The position numbers were made by a program, and so were the translations under genes. A DNA stretch of 64,000 nucleotides, taken from contig CAADRB010000081.1 in assembly GCA_900708905.1 (NCBI GenBank), forward strand, positions 275,748 through 339,747, written 5' to 3'. The DNA is from Hymenolepis diminuta. Its lineage: Eukaryota; Platyhelminthes; Cestoda; Cyclophyllidea; Hymenolepididae. The notes beneath the pieces were generated by a model that did not search any database, was not told where the DNA came from, and worked only from the letters and a program-made list of their open reading frames with translations. This document shows positions 47,129 to 59,285 of the stretch, piece after piece (positions within the stretch are counted from its first letter, which is position 1; each line of letters begins with the position of its first letter).

Positions 47129-47555
47129 NNNNNNNNNNNNNNNNNNNNNNNNNNNNNNNNNNNNNNNNNNNNNNNNNNNNNNNNNNNNNNNNNNNNNNNN
47201 NNNNNNNNNNNNNNNNNNNNNNNNNNNNNNNNNNNNNNNNNNNNNNNNNNNNNNNNNNNNNNNNNNNNNNNNNNNNNNNNNNNNNNNNNNNNNNNNNNNN
47301 NNNNNNNNNNNNNNNNNNNNNNNNNNNNNNNNNNNNNNNNNNNNNNNNNNNNNNNNNNNNNNNNNNNNNNNNNNNNNNNNNNNNNNNNNNNNNNNNNNNN
47401 NNNNNNNNNNNNNNNNNNNNNNNNNNNNNNNNNNNNNNNNNNNNNNNNNNNNNNNNNNNNNNNNNNNNNNNNNNNNNNNNNNNNNNNNNNNNNNNNNNNN
47501 NNNNNNNNNNNNNNNNNNNNNNNNNNNNNNNNNNNNNNNNNNNNNNNNNNNNNNN
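47129..47555. other. Assembly gap (427 N)
   Basis: Begins directly after TCCCCCTCCCCCTCCCCC, the same element position as the gap in copy A, and covers the RNase H region. The corresponding span in copy A is about 458 bp, so the gap length is realistic. Confidence 0.99.
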
Positions 47556-48760
47556 GTTGTTTTTTATCCTGTTTCTAAAGCTCAAAAGGTCGACTTCTCT
47601 CCAGTTAAAAGACATTCCATTGGTCACAACTCCCGGTCTGATAACATGTGACGCTTCAACAGGTTTACCAAGACCTTTTGTCCCAAAAGCTTTCCGACGC
47701 CAAGTTTTCGAATCTCTTCACAATCTCTCACACCTCAGCAAACGGCCAACAGTAAAATTGTCACTTATCGTTTTGTCTGGCCATCTTGTCACAAGGACAT
47801 TGCAAAGTGGACAAAAACTGGTCAAGAGTGTCGAAAGTTGACCGATCGAAAGTTGATAAATGCACTAAAACTCCACTCGGAACATTTCCTCTACCTGATT
47901 CCGGATTTGATCATGCCCATATTGATAGTGTTGATCCTCTTCCACCCTCTTATGGTTTCTCCTATCTCCTAACTTGTGTTGACCGTTTTTTCCATGTGAA
48001 GACGCTTTTCTTATGCGTGACTTTGCTGCCGAAACCGTCACCAGAATCTTCATAGAGATGGATTGCTAAATTCGGCATGTTCTCTACCATAATTACAGGC
48101 CGTGAAATACAATTTAATTCTCACCTTTTTTCCAAACTAATCAATCTTCTTAAAACCAATCGGATTCACACAACTGCGTACCATCCACAAGCGAACGGCT
48201 TGATCGAACATTTCCATCGTCAACTGAAAGCAGCACATGTCACCCATTGTACACCTGAGAAATGGGCAGAAGCCCTTCCTTTGGTCCTCCTTGGTATTAG
48301 AACAACAGTCAAAGACGATCTCAAATGCTCCACTGCAGAAGTGATTTTTGGAGTTCCACTTAAACTCCCTGGCCAGTTTCTATTCTCTTCTAACGATTCC
48401 TTTAGGGCAAACCCTGCAAATCATGTGAACGTCAACATGCAAAATCCAAAAGCCCTCCCGACCCGCCCTCCTCCAATCCTATTTTAATTCCCACCGATTT
48501 AAAACTTATTTCCACATCTTTCTTCGCCACGACGCTCTCCGTAAGCCTTTCCAACTGATTTATGATGGTCTTTTCAAGGTCACTTAAAGAGGCGAGAAGA
48601 CTTTCACTATCCATCAAAATGGGAGGAAATTCGTTGTTTCTATGGATCGCGTAAAACTTTCCTATCTTGACAAGCTAGTAACAGAAAACACTTCTTCAGT
48701 GTTTCATCTAAGCCCTCCAGTCAAGGAAATAGAAAAACCAAAATGAGTTACTGTTAGTAG
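47556..48760 (+). pseudogene. Integrase of copy B
   Basis: More complete than in copy A. The zinc region (FRRQVFESLHNLSH) is followed by the core start HAHIDSVDPLPPSYGFSYL with the first catalytic Asp (47924-47926). The second is Gly (IITGREIQF, codon 48098-48100) and the third acid is in GLIEHFHRQLKAA. A GPF-like end (LIYDGLFKV, FTIHQNGRKFVVSMDRVKL) is visible near 48555-48665. Several frameshifts separate these parts. Confidence 0.83.
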
Positions 48761-48984
48761 AGGGCATGTACGCTTCCCAGATCGTTATAAGTTTTAACAA
48801 TGTTTGTCCGCTATGCTTTCCTTCAAATTCCTTCGGATTTCTCGTCTACTTTCTACGGCCTCCCGAAGAGTCAGACATTTGGCTTTAGCGGAACTATTAC
48901 ACTCGGACCAATTCACACCCAGAAATTAATGTCGCCTTTGCGTTCCTCAAGGCTGAGAGGAGGCTGAAGAATAACTCTCTATGC

Positions 48985-49485
48985 ATTTCCAGAATTACCT
49001 ATTATTTGCTTTCCCTATGAAAATACTTCGGCCCTTTGCCCCCGAAGTTGGAGTGACGTCTTTTATGTCTCTATGACGCATAACCCACCTCTGCCTTGTC
49101 TAAACGCGCCCATCGTTTCCCTCCCCCCCCCTTTTCTATAACCGCCTCGTTTCACATAAAACGCACATCTGCGCTCATGTTCTCACGCCTCCTTACCCAA
49201 GTGACTCATATAAAGCTGTCTTTGTTTCCCACGCAATAACAACTCACGCTTGTAAATTACTGACTCCTACTCTTCTTGCTCATGTCCTCTCTTCCTCAGC
49301 ACGCTCCCCTCTCTACCTCTCTCTCACTCGTTTCAAACACGTTGTGGCTTCCATGAGTACATTTTTGGCCTAATCAACTATTGGTGTTCTGCTCCACGAT
49401 TCTTTTTAGCTCTTACTCAAACAGCCACGAATTAGTGGCTGTTATTGCTGTGGCTATTTGTTAGTTGTTATCTTAACTCCGGCAT
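48985..49485 (+). mobile_element. 3' LTR of copy B
   Basis: About 500 bp from TAACTCTCTATGCATTTCC to TTAGTTGTTATCTTAACTCC, preceded by purine-rich GAGAGGAGGCTGAAGAA as a likely polypurine tract. It contains CATATAAAG near 49207 as a TATA box and a C9 run near 49125. It is the longest LTR of this family in the window. Exact ends and target duplication are not certain. Confidence 0.65.
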
Positions 49486-50219
49486 ATTCAAAGGAGCATT
49501 CTCTCATTAACTTCTTTAATCAGCCTTGAATTTGAAATAATATTTCTAACACACATCCGACCGCGTGAAAAATAAAAAAAAATGGTTGCATTACCGATTT
49601 CTTCTTCACAATCTGAGTATCCAAACATACCTCACCAGCTTCAAGCAATAATTTTAATTACAAATACTTGTATATTTAATGGGAAACGACACCATTTCTG
49701 TAAGTTTGTGGAACGTACCCTTTTAACTACTTCCTAAGTTGTCTATCGGTTTATCTCAGTTTCAAATCTTTTTCTTCCTAGACTATAAGCTGCACTACTT
49801 AGGCTAATGTTTAGTTCCCTCTGTTTGTGGTGAAGTTCAGCAAAATTTATTTCCTATTCCTGTGACTCCTAAGCAGTGGAATCCTCCAAGTAAGATAAAA
49901 TCTGTGACGGTACCTCTTTAATGACAGCATTAATCAAGACGGTGAAAGCTGATGGCTGCCGACTTTTGAGATTTTCGCCTAATGTAAGGATATAATCAAA
50001 TGAAAAAATTTTTTGATGACCCTTTCAACAAATCAAATGAATCACCCATTTTTACAGTGGAAACTAAACATGTAAAGATAAAACAAATATCTTTTTGTTG
50101 TTTCCTTGATTTTGTTTTTGCTAATAAGTTAATTAAATTCTATTTTCTCTTCACTTAAATGTATCAGGCTGCTTATTTAATGATCACGCAATAATTCAGA
50201 CATAATGAGAAAATGTGAC
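49486..50219. other. Spacer between copies B and C
   Basis: AT-rich, no frame or repeat recognised. Confidence 0.5.
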
Positions 50220-50604
50220 ATTTGTAATCTTGCAGAGGATGCTACATCAATAAGACTTTATGCTACACCTAAGCAATCCTCCTAAGCAGTCCGAATAGCC
50301 TCTAGCAGAGTCCTCTATTGTCAATTCGCTCCCAAATTAGCTAGGCTATGCCCAAAGTGGTAAGAACCAGAAAGATGCTGGATAGAGAGGGTTTATTGAT
50401 CATTTCTTGTACTTGTGAGTCAAAAGCTTAGTCATAATTTTCCAAACCACGCTAGGCTCCAGGGATCTTGATCACTGATTGGTTGAGGAGGTCTCTACAC
50501 ACACATCCGCGCTTGTTCTCTACGTTACCGGTTACATACCACACTTCCCAGAAATTTCTAGCGCACGTGATTTAATCAGCTTTGTTAGTGTTGTGATCCT
50601 CACG
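50220..50604 (-). mobile_element. 3' LTR of copy C
   Basis: Minus-strand sequence aligns to the arm LTR (1992-2585) and to the solo LTR at 31395-31757. Shared pieces are GAGACCTCCTCAACCAATCAG, here split as GAGACCTCC and CAACCAATCAG, CCTAGCTAATTTGGGAGCGA, GAGGACTCTGCTAGAGGCTA and CTTATTGATGTAGCATCC. Confidence 0.65.
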
Positions 50605-50679
50605 GTACTCTACCCCTAGAGCGTTGTTAGATCGTTAAAGGGTAAAAAACGCTCGATAAATAGTTATTGTACATGATTG

Positions 50680-50975
50680 GCCAGTCAAGAAGGAAAGTTA
50701 ACTCTTCGACCGTAACGAGTGAGAGAGAATTCGGATCGAGACATGCAAGAAGGTGGGATGGTAGATTTAACAGTGTCTTGGAGTGAGGACTGGAGTGAGG
50801 GAGTGGAAGATTGTATGGTATCTTTAGAGGAGAACTGAAAACGAGTATTGGATAAATGTACATTATCGGGGACACAAAGGAGGGAAGTTTAGGAAGTGCA
50901 GAATTAAGGTTTGCAAGCAGTAGTTGACAGTAGTTGGTGGCGGTTCGGCTGCTTGACTTCCGGGTTGAGATTTTC
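50680..50975 (-). pseudogene. Pol C-terminal remnant of copy C
   Basis: Ends with EFSLTRYGRRVNFP, resembling the basic tail of gypsy Pol polyproteins, just before the LTR. The preceding 80 codons match the arm remnant (1640-1960) with frame changes. Confidence 0.5.
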
Positions 50976-51780
50976 ATGCATCCGTAGTCCCTTCTTTCAG
51001 CGTCTATTCCATGCTGGATTTTGACTTATTATTGACTGCAAGTAGATTGCAAGTGTTACATTTCCTCGCGAATGTTGCTTTTGGTAGGAATGAGGGCCGC
51101 AATTTTTGGTTGATGATTTGAAGTTTAGTAAGCGGCGAATGAGGTTGTACAGAGGTTGGCATGTTGATGGGGATCCTTTTTGTAGGATTGATCCTCGTAT
51201 TCTGCTCTCTCTGGTGAAGCTATGAGATTTGTGAACTAGCAACGGGTTAGTGTAGTTTAGGTAATGTTGACACTTTTTGATCCTCCATACTAAAAGCTGG
51301 TATTTGAGGCTTCTGTGTTGGGTAACCGATTGGGACGGTTTTGCTAGTTCACTGCGGTGGATTTTGGTGTCTTCGTCTTTCGCTTACCTCATGACTTACG
51401 GGAGGTAGTAGCATATTCTGGCAGAAAGTCGTAGCTGTCATTTTATACGAGATTGGAATCATCAGAGTGTTCCGGAAGTTCTTAGGAGGGTTCTCGTATA
51501 TCTGTCTGGAAAAACTCAGTATCGAATTCCGTAGCTGAGTTGGTTATTTTGGAGGGTTTTTTGGAGTTAAGGTCGAGAGATTCTGCCATGTTCAAGTCTT
51601 GGATTATGGGAGTCTAAATAGCATAGAGGGATGTGTGGGGATTGAAAAAGTGGTAGTTTTTCGCTTGCAGGGCCAGGCCTTTGGGTTGAAGAAGGCATTT
51701 TTCTGCAGAACGAGGGATAACGCTGGCGTTAGAACCGGTGAAGTTCCCTTAGAGATAATTGTGGCAGTCTTGGGGTATTT

Positions 51781-52536
51781 GCTACCTGGGTGACATTTCT
51801 TTGCGTCATCTCCATACACCCTATGATAGAAGCAGATTTAATTTCGTTGTCTAGGACTACTATCTGATTTTTTCGAGAAACGGAGACGTTGTTTGCTGCC
51901 AGATTGTGAGGAGACGTTTGGCACGAGCAATTCCAATTTTTCAAGCAGTTTGGTCAGGACATCAGACTGTTGTGTAATGACACGGTTAGGAGTTGGAGTT
52001 TCCACCGCCTGAACGCACGGCCCGTCAGAGAGTTCTTGAATTTTGTCTGCTGCTTCAGCTAGTTCATCAAGGTTGCCTCGATTGACGTTAATAGCTAGAC
52101 ATGTCGCCATGTTCGCAGGAAGACGCTTTATCCATAATTGTCTTAGTATTACATCATCTACTCTAGTTTCGCCCAGGAGTGATCGCATGTGACGGAGAAG
52201 TTGGGAAGGAGTGCGATCTCCTAGTTCGACTTGCAAGAGCAGTTGCTGCACACGTTTTTCCTGAGAATCAGAGAGGCGACCAATGACAACTTTTTTAAGA
52301 GTGTCGTAGGGGTTGTCTTCTGTTGCCTTGTCGACACTATCAATAACTTCAGCGGCAACCTCGGTTGGAAAAGCAGAAAAAGCATGTTGAAACATTATTT
52401 TCTGCTTGGTAATGCCCTGCAATTAAAAGGTGTTCTCCAATTGGCGGAACCAGACATAAGAATTTCTTGAGTCGAAAACAGGACAAGTAATGGGAGCGAC
52501 TATTGCATTCACGAAAGGTTCTAATTTGTTGGACAT
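51781..52536 (-). pseudogene. Gag of copy C
   Basis: Starts at ATG 52536 (MSNKLEPFVNAIVAPITCPV), has a stop near 52428, then 194 open codons (52422-51838): FQHAFSAFPTEVAAEVIDSV, RLSDSQEKRVQQLLLQVELG, SQLLRHMRSLLGE, ILRQLWIKRLPANMATCLA and NLDELAEAADKIQEL. This is the classic CsRn1-clade capsid pattern. A TAA precedes the zinc knuckle by one codon: CFYHRVYGDDAKKCHPGS (51781-51834), CX2H-X9-C-X3 with Ser for the fourth ligand. Two stops break it, but long segments are intact, so it is younger than the arm gags. Confidence 0.87.
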
Positions 52537-52745
52537 TTTGGAGTTGAAGAGAAAGGACAAGTGACTTGGGCGCAGGTAGTAAGAACTGGTAAAGATGGCC
52601 GGAGAAGGAGATGAATCACAAGGTATGTTGCACAGAGAGAGAATGTAACAGTGCCAGAAAGAGAGAGAGAGGAGAAGGATTTTGTTAGGCTGAACAGATC
52701 ACGTTAGGGTCACCAATTTTGTAGCGGTGTAGATAATATTATCTA

Positions 52746-52864
52746 CGCCGACATCGAATAAGTAGATGAGGACCTGCTTCGTGCATTTGACTCATTAATT
52801 AATTTTTACTTTAAAATAAAAAAATAGAACTTCCTAAAAACAGAAAGCGAAGGAGCTCCAGCTG
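52746..52864. other. Short spacer after copy C
   Basis: Nothing recognised. At its edge the copy C LTR stub contains the palindrome GTAGATAATATTATCTAC (52729-52746). Confidence 0.5.
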
Positions 52865-52965
52865 GTGACATAGTGGACAACCTGAGCGTCTGCCAAGTTA
52901 GAGATTCTGAGATCGATGCTATTCAGTGGATGGCAACCGAATTGACTAATTTTGGTAAACAAGAG
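52865..52965 (+). repeat. tRNA-like SINE relic (tentative)
   Basis: GGTGACATAGTGGACAACC, CGTCTGCCAAGTTAGAG and CAGTGGATGGCAACC align with pieces at 59080-59200 (CGTCTGCCACATCAGAG, GAGTGGAATGGATAGCC), suggesting one short interspersed family. Confidence 0.4.
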
Positions 52966-55900
52966 TGTTAAAAATAATGAATTACTTAGGAGAGTGACCT
53001 TAGGATAATTTTCTTCATTTTAAATCATGCAGTATTAGCACTTCCTTTAAAGGGCTAAGGAAACGTAGAAGGCCTTTAGTAATTTACTCTGGGTATATTA
53101 AGTAAAAGTAATAAATATTCAGCATCGACTGTATTGAAAATCTAATTATAAAGAATTATAATGGAAAACACCACTTCATCTTTTATTTCTTTATGAAATA
53201 TTATTGCCAATATTGTTACGACTTAACAATATGTAATTAGTTATGCTTAATTGGCTTCTGAACGGTCTCCGCTTTGACAAATTACCATAATAAATAATCG
53301 GCAAGCTTTTAACCCTAACTGACAATCACAAAAGGTTTAAAAATTGAATTTTTACTCGAAAAACCTACACATTTTTGAATGTCAAAGGCCAAAAGTTAGT
53401 TGAATTTAATTTCTACGTGGCTGACGAAACGAGAGAAATTGCTAGTAGCTTCTAATTAGGCCTTCAAATTTGTCGATTAAAATATTTTTTTTGAAGTTAA
53501 ATACAGAAGCATTGCTTCCTCATCGTTCATTTCCTCAAGGAAGCCATAAACATATTTTGAGGCACTATAATTTAATGCCTTCAATTAATTATATAAGACT
53601 GAATCATTTATTGTTAGATATAAAATTTTAATGTATCAGCTAGTATGTGCTGAAACTTTATTCCAGCTTACAAATCTGTACAATAAATATATTTTATATC
53701 GTTTAATTATGGTCATTACGCAGGTCTTTCATGAAAATCTGGCATAACAAAAGAGTGAGAGTATCACGGGAAAGTGTTATCGGAAATCGTGACATCAACA
53801 AGTACTGTAGTTATTCGTTTAAAGGTCATTTCAAATAAAATACTAATTATCTAATGTTTTATCTTAGCACTTTCTGTGATTAATACTGAGTAATTGGTCT
53901 ATTGTCCATTACTGAATGAATAATGGACGAATTTGAATATCAAGAGTATTATTTAATCAACAACTGCCACTTTTTGTTTTATCTTAGCCAATTATGTGTT
54001 TTTCCCTACCCTCAATTAAATTAGTAAAGAAAATTGTTTCACCGGGGAGCTTGTGGAGATAAATTTGAGGATGTAATGCAAAGACAGAGGTCACAAATTC
54101 TATGCCCATTGACGCATACCCAATGAGTGCTATGGCTAATTATACCTGTCAGAATATGGTCTGGAAGAAAACTGAATCTTTAGTCTCCGCTTAATGAGGT
54201 GTTAAAGCACTTTTCTCCACGAAGCATGTAATTTATTAAATAAATTAAGCTCTTTTTATTAGATCGTCCCAGTGTTTATCAAATTTTATGCAATATAATT
54301 GATCCTGTTGGTTTCTAGGGCCAAATGGTGGCCGTCGCATAAGGCTGCATATCAAAATCCTGGGATGGCTAAATGCCAATCCATAGCCACTTAACAACCA
54401 ACCTCAGTGTCCCTAAATTTAGATTAAATCTATTTAGCCATTACGATTAGTCTATATTGTTTTTCTGGGCTCCCTTTTAAAATTGAATCCCTATTGACTA
54501 CCTGAGCAATGGAGCATTCTCGAAGACCTGTAGCTAATACATGGCACCGGAAAGGGAAAAAATTATCTCAACTTAAGAGACCGCGTATATATAACGAGCG
54601 GAAATAGCTTCTAGGCTAATATAAGATGCTATAATCCGATTAATACTTAAACTTTATTGACACACGTGGATCAACCACAAAAAATTCACCTGACGGTTTT
54701 TGATGTAGTCATAGCAACAATATTCCAAGACCGTTTCAGAACCAACATTGCGTAAATGTAGATAAATTCCTAATCAGTCGTATTTTTTTGCTCATGTGTC
54801 AAGGTAATAAAAATGTGAATTTTGACCATTGAAATCCACTTTTCGCTGAATCTGCTCGCCTGTGCACAAAATAATTATTTTACTATCACGACGTATCTAC
54901 CCGTCTACTGCAAAAGTAATTTGCAGTTATTATGATGTCTAAACAATATGCAATTACCAAGGCAGCTAGACAGTTATTTTTACTGGTCAAGGTTGTCTAC
55001 TACGTTATCCAAATTCTGATTGGCTCTTGTCTGCCAGCAATACATTCCAATCATACCAGTGAGCATATCAGCACATCATGCCAAAATATGACAAGAGAAG
55101 AATATAATTTAAATTAAGGCATGAAATAAAATATAATAATATGTGCGTTTTATGTGAAAAATTCAAATACCTAAACATATAAATTAAATAGGAAAATAAA
55201 TTTGCCCAAGCTATTATAAGATAAATATCGGCAAACTTGAGGGTCATAAAAACATCGTCTTATATTAATAGTCAGAAGAGAATCTTATTTGCATCACCAT
55301 GACAAACGGCGCGATCGACGATTAGATCAGTCATATGCGTAAAGCCGCGTGTTGTATCTAAGATAATACTATTGTAGCAGGGGGCGTTCGCTTAGTCACC
55401 GAATATGTGACAGAACTAGAAGTTACCAAATTTGTAGGAGTCAGTTACCGATAGACGACAAGATATTTAGCGTAATTAATAGGCAAATGATGAACCCCAT
55501 GCTATAAAGTTTTACTCATTATACTTGTGGCAGTCTATGCAAAAAAGGGAAGTCTCGTGTACTGTCTTACTTTTAGAACCCAGTCTACATCCCTCTTCTG
55601 TTAATGATCTACTTGTTACCACTATGCCAAGCAGAACCCAGGGAAACAAAAAATCCCAGTTTTTCAGTGAAAATATTCAACTACTCTCATTTTTAACCTC
55701 TTTGGGTGCACGGGCTGAAAATTTAATGGTTCAGTATTGGTGTTTATCCATTTCAGATTCTGAAATTAGCAGTCAAATAATGCAAAAAATTCTGCAGGAA
55801 GCAGTAATTGTCTACAAAAATTTGCTTTGTCCAACTACTGAACTACTATATGTGCAGATGGCTATCACCCTTTAATACTACTGATTCTCTCTCAACTTTC

Positions 55901-57005
55901 CAATCTACCTTTCTTTCCACAAATAGCTTTAGAGAACACTTTCGTACTAAAATCCACCCAGATATATTAAGATATTAAACACCTCTGGAGCTATTATTAG
56001 TTGATCAAGTTATAAAGATTTACTTAAAGAACGAAATGATGACATATGAGTAGGGAACAGTATAGAAACAGTTAGTTGTTATATTTGAATACTCACCTGC
56101 TGAGTAGCCTATGTAAAGTTGGCATTTATATTTAATAATATGGTATGTTGTGATACTTCATGTATCTTGACAAACATACATATATATATATGCATCTCTA
56201 GAAGCTCTTTTTATTTAAAAATTTCTGTATTTGAAATTTCAGTTCGACCACTGACCCTAAACAATTACATTGATTGGTAAGATAGATTTTTAGCACACTT
56301 TCCCTTTTGCGTAGGAAGTCATTCCGTACAAGCTTTGCAGGCCACACAATTGTCAAGGCAATCAAGGAGATGTTCTTGATAATTCAAGGTCGGCTGGATA
56401 GTTTTCCATTTTCTGTTGGCTTAACCCATCCAATCAAAAATGATATACATATTCGCTTTATCACGTCTGCTATAAACCAGGGTTTTAGTAGGTGTACCGC
56501 TTATATTAAGTATATTTTCCTTTCTAAACTGAAATAAATTTATATTTTGCTTGAATGTAGATGCTACTAAATCAGATAAAGACACCGACCCCACCTGTAA
56601 ACTTTTCATTCCAGGGCAAATTTTTACATAATAATCGAACATAATTTCGTTAAAAGCGCCAAACATTTTTGTTTAAACGAAATGCGGACTAAATATAAGT
56701 GAATTCGAAAATCATTCAATTATTGTAAATTTTACTGGATCAGTATAAAAAGTACTAAAAGATATGTGCTTGAAGTTCCATTTCAACGGCGAAACGAAAT
56801 AGAGTTGGTTTATTGTAATTTAGGTAAGTATTTGCAATGAATATTCCATTAGTACTAACCACGGTTCACCGCGACCGTTAATCAAGTAAATTTAAACAAA
56901 TGAAAATATACCAATCTCAAGGTGATTAAATAACAAGATAATAAGGCAGTAATTTAATCAATACTTGATTTATAACAGCATTATTCTGTCTGGACACATG
57001 TTGAA
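52966..57005. other. Gene-free stretch
   Basis: AT-rich. Frames at 54932-55117, 55525-55875 and 56307-56537 are not recognised and lack convincing splice partners. A weak SINE-like block with GGCCGTCGCATAAGGCTGCA lies near 54325-54420. Confidence 0.4.
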
Positions 57006-57189
57006 TTATACAAGACGTAAACTATTACCAAATTTTTTATCAGTAATCAATCCGTCTCTCGGAGACCGTTTAAAGGAAATGCCAGAAGAAGTAAACAGAT
57101 TTTTTCCACTTAAGTTATCAAGAATAGACCATGGATAACTGCTATTCATATCTTCATTTGTGCTTTGTGCTGCTGATTTGTAACTGTCA
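57006..57189 (-). CDS. Candidate terminal exon, unknown protein
   Basis: On the minus strand GATAAGTGAATGTCAG is followed by an open stretch of about 60 codons ending in TAA. It starts VDFDSYKSAAQSTNEDMNSS and contains GISFKRSPRDGLITDKK. The polar, serine-rich composition is unlike the hydrophobic chance frames of the area. No family recognised and no upstream exon found. Confidence 0.25.
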
Positions 57190-59079
57190 AAATCCACCTG
57201 ACATTCACTTATCAACAATATGTGTGGGATTTTCCACTAATTTTATAAACAAGTTCACTTTTACTCGTTAACCATAAACCAACAAATACGTAGTCTTAAA
57301 CGAACATTTATTCATCTTCACTACTCTGTTTACTTGTTATCTCTATAAATAGAAAACTACCTCTTCTACTCCGCCCCCTACTTTCATTTCTAAATCCTGT
57401 TTGCAATAACTATCTCCTTCCTCTGTCCTGCTTTGAAACTAGATCACCGGCCACCCATACTTTAGTAATCCTGGCGAGGGAAGGTTTTATTTGGTTGCAC
57501 CGAATATTAACATCCGAAAGCATGTTAAAGTCTTGGATAGACGGAAGGTACCCAGGAATCGCTATGATGGGAAACTCTTACTGACCAGACTTAACCAACC
57601 AAGTTGGTCATTCACATCATAGAATTTGCACAAATGAACGGAGAAGGATTGTTTGAATTACCATGAGATGCAAATTATTTTCACTGAACTGCAAAAATCA
57701 AAACGGCAGTAATTCGCTTTGCATTCCACACCTGCAGAATTGGGCTTGGTTTACAATGAAATTGTGATTGTGGTATATGCCAAGCAGAGAACACTCCCTT
57801 TTTTCAGGAGTGGCAAAGTTTCATAACGAAAAAGTGTAAAATATTTGGGTAAATTTTTAAACGCACGACAGTTCTGAGATCTCAGTTAAATAAAGTAGGA
57901 ATTTCATGTCAGAAAAAAACTTATTTTTTCCATTTTGGCATCAATAACATTAACAGGTTGAAGATCACCCTGAACGTCTGATTAGAAGGAAATAATCATG
58001 ATCACATTTTGAGTTAATTAGTTAAGACAAGAATCAAAAGAGCCGAATGAAGTAAATGACTCCCGTTGAAGAGACTGTCATAATTTTATTGAAAGATGCT
58101 TCAGTTCTTCTGCTATTAACAATATAAATGCTGAGTAATCATTAAGTTTAATACGTATATAGTAATAAAAGACCAGTCCAGTAAACAATTTAAAAACAAT
58201 AAATAGGAAATTAGATTTAAAATTCCCATTGTTTCAAGTTCCTCCGGTTTTAAATTAATTATTGATTTTCCGAGAAACTTGAAATTATGTAACATTTCAT
58301 TTTACTGCTACTACGTTTCAAATTTGCATGCAACTGCATTTCTATGAATAGAAACAGCAAAAACCTCTCCTACGCAGAAGACGAGATTCAGCTGCGCTGT
58401 TTTCCAGGGAGCTTTTATTAAATCTCATAGCAGTCTGATATTAATCACTTGTTTTACATTTCAATAACATAAGTCCAACACTGATCAATGATAGCATTCT
58501 TTATCATCATTAATTATTATCCCATTATACTCATATTGAATGAAGTATAGTGAGCTTTGGAATATTAAAACCATATTAGCTTTTATCAGTCGACTAATAT
58601 CTTAGCAACAATAGAGAAAGATTTAAAAATAAACTGGTGAATGAGCTCTGAACGCCCCTATGAAGTAGGGTCAGATAATGCCAGTTGGGGATTAAAACAT
58701 TGGAACAAGAGCTAGTGGACTTGACCCGGTTAAAATTCTTGAGAATTGCTTGATACCATCAGATTAATATCCTTCTGCATAAGTATTTCATGGATTCAAG
58801 TGTCTTTCCATGAAGAAAATTGTAGGTCGTTTGTTTTATTTTCCATGGGTAATAATAATATTATTAAATTAAAATTTAATTAAAGTTTTTGAAACATAAA
58901 ATGAATCTAGTTCGTGATCTATTTCTACACAAATATGTCCATCTGATGTTGCTTTATCATCACTTCTGACAGACACATCACTTTCACAGATTAAAAAAGT
59001 CGAGAATGAACACATGTGTAACACTAGAAAGTAAGAATTCAACTTGAGTTGAATTATTATGCCTCCTTACCACTTTATC
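57190..59079. other. Gene-free stretch
   Basis: AT-rich, nothing recognised. Confidence 0.5.
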
Positions 59080-59285
59080 AGTCATGCTGTGTGTCGGAGC
59101 CGCATTGATTACTGTACACGTCTGCCACATCAGAGGTTGCGGGTCTGATTCAAATTGACGCACACTCAGTGAGTGGAATGGATAGCCGCACTGCTGGCTA
59201 ATATTGAGGTTAGGAAAATTCGGGTCTATCACCAGAGATTCTCAAAGATACTCCTCTCTGCCCAAGTTAGAAAGGGCTCTGCTAA
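59080..59285 (+). repeat. Short interspersed repeat (tentative)
   Basis: GC-richer island in AT-rich DNA. Similar to 52865-52965 in three blocks; TTGCGGGTCTGATTC is a poor B-box candidate. Confidence 0.35.

Larger units (their letters stand above)
45652..49485 (+). mobile_element. CsRn1-like Ty3/gypsy retroelement, copy B (broken)
   Basis: Plus-strand relative of copy A. It has a shortened 5' LTR, primer site, a gag stub of about 30 codons fused to a piece of pol end and protease, RT with a 57-bp deletion, a 427-N gap over RNase H, integrase and a longer 3' LTR. Gag is missing. It shares with copy A the YIDE motif in RT and the C-rich tract at the gap, so both descend from one altered source. 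Confidence 0.88.
50220..52745 (-). mobile_element. Deletion-derivative gypsy element, copy C
   Basis: On the minus strand: short LTR stub, primer site ATTGGTGACCCTAACGTG (about 52701-52718), Gag, a non-coding middle, pol 3' end, then a 3' LTR (50220-50604). The same reduced order and alignable middle occur in the inverted-repeat arms, so this is a family of gag-bearing, pol-deleted elements and not a one-off loss. Gag is the best preserved part. Mobility would have needed Pol in trans. Confidence 0.8.

Noticed and set aside
51599..51944. Short frames opposite or next to copy C gag
   Set aside because: Shadows and the decayed knuckle/middle region of copy C.
55525..55875. 116-aa plus frame
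   Set aside because: No motif, no promoter or splice partner, low-complexity neighbours.
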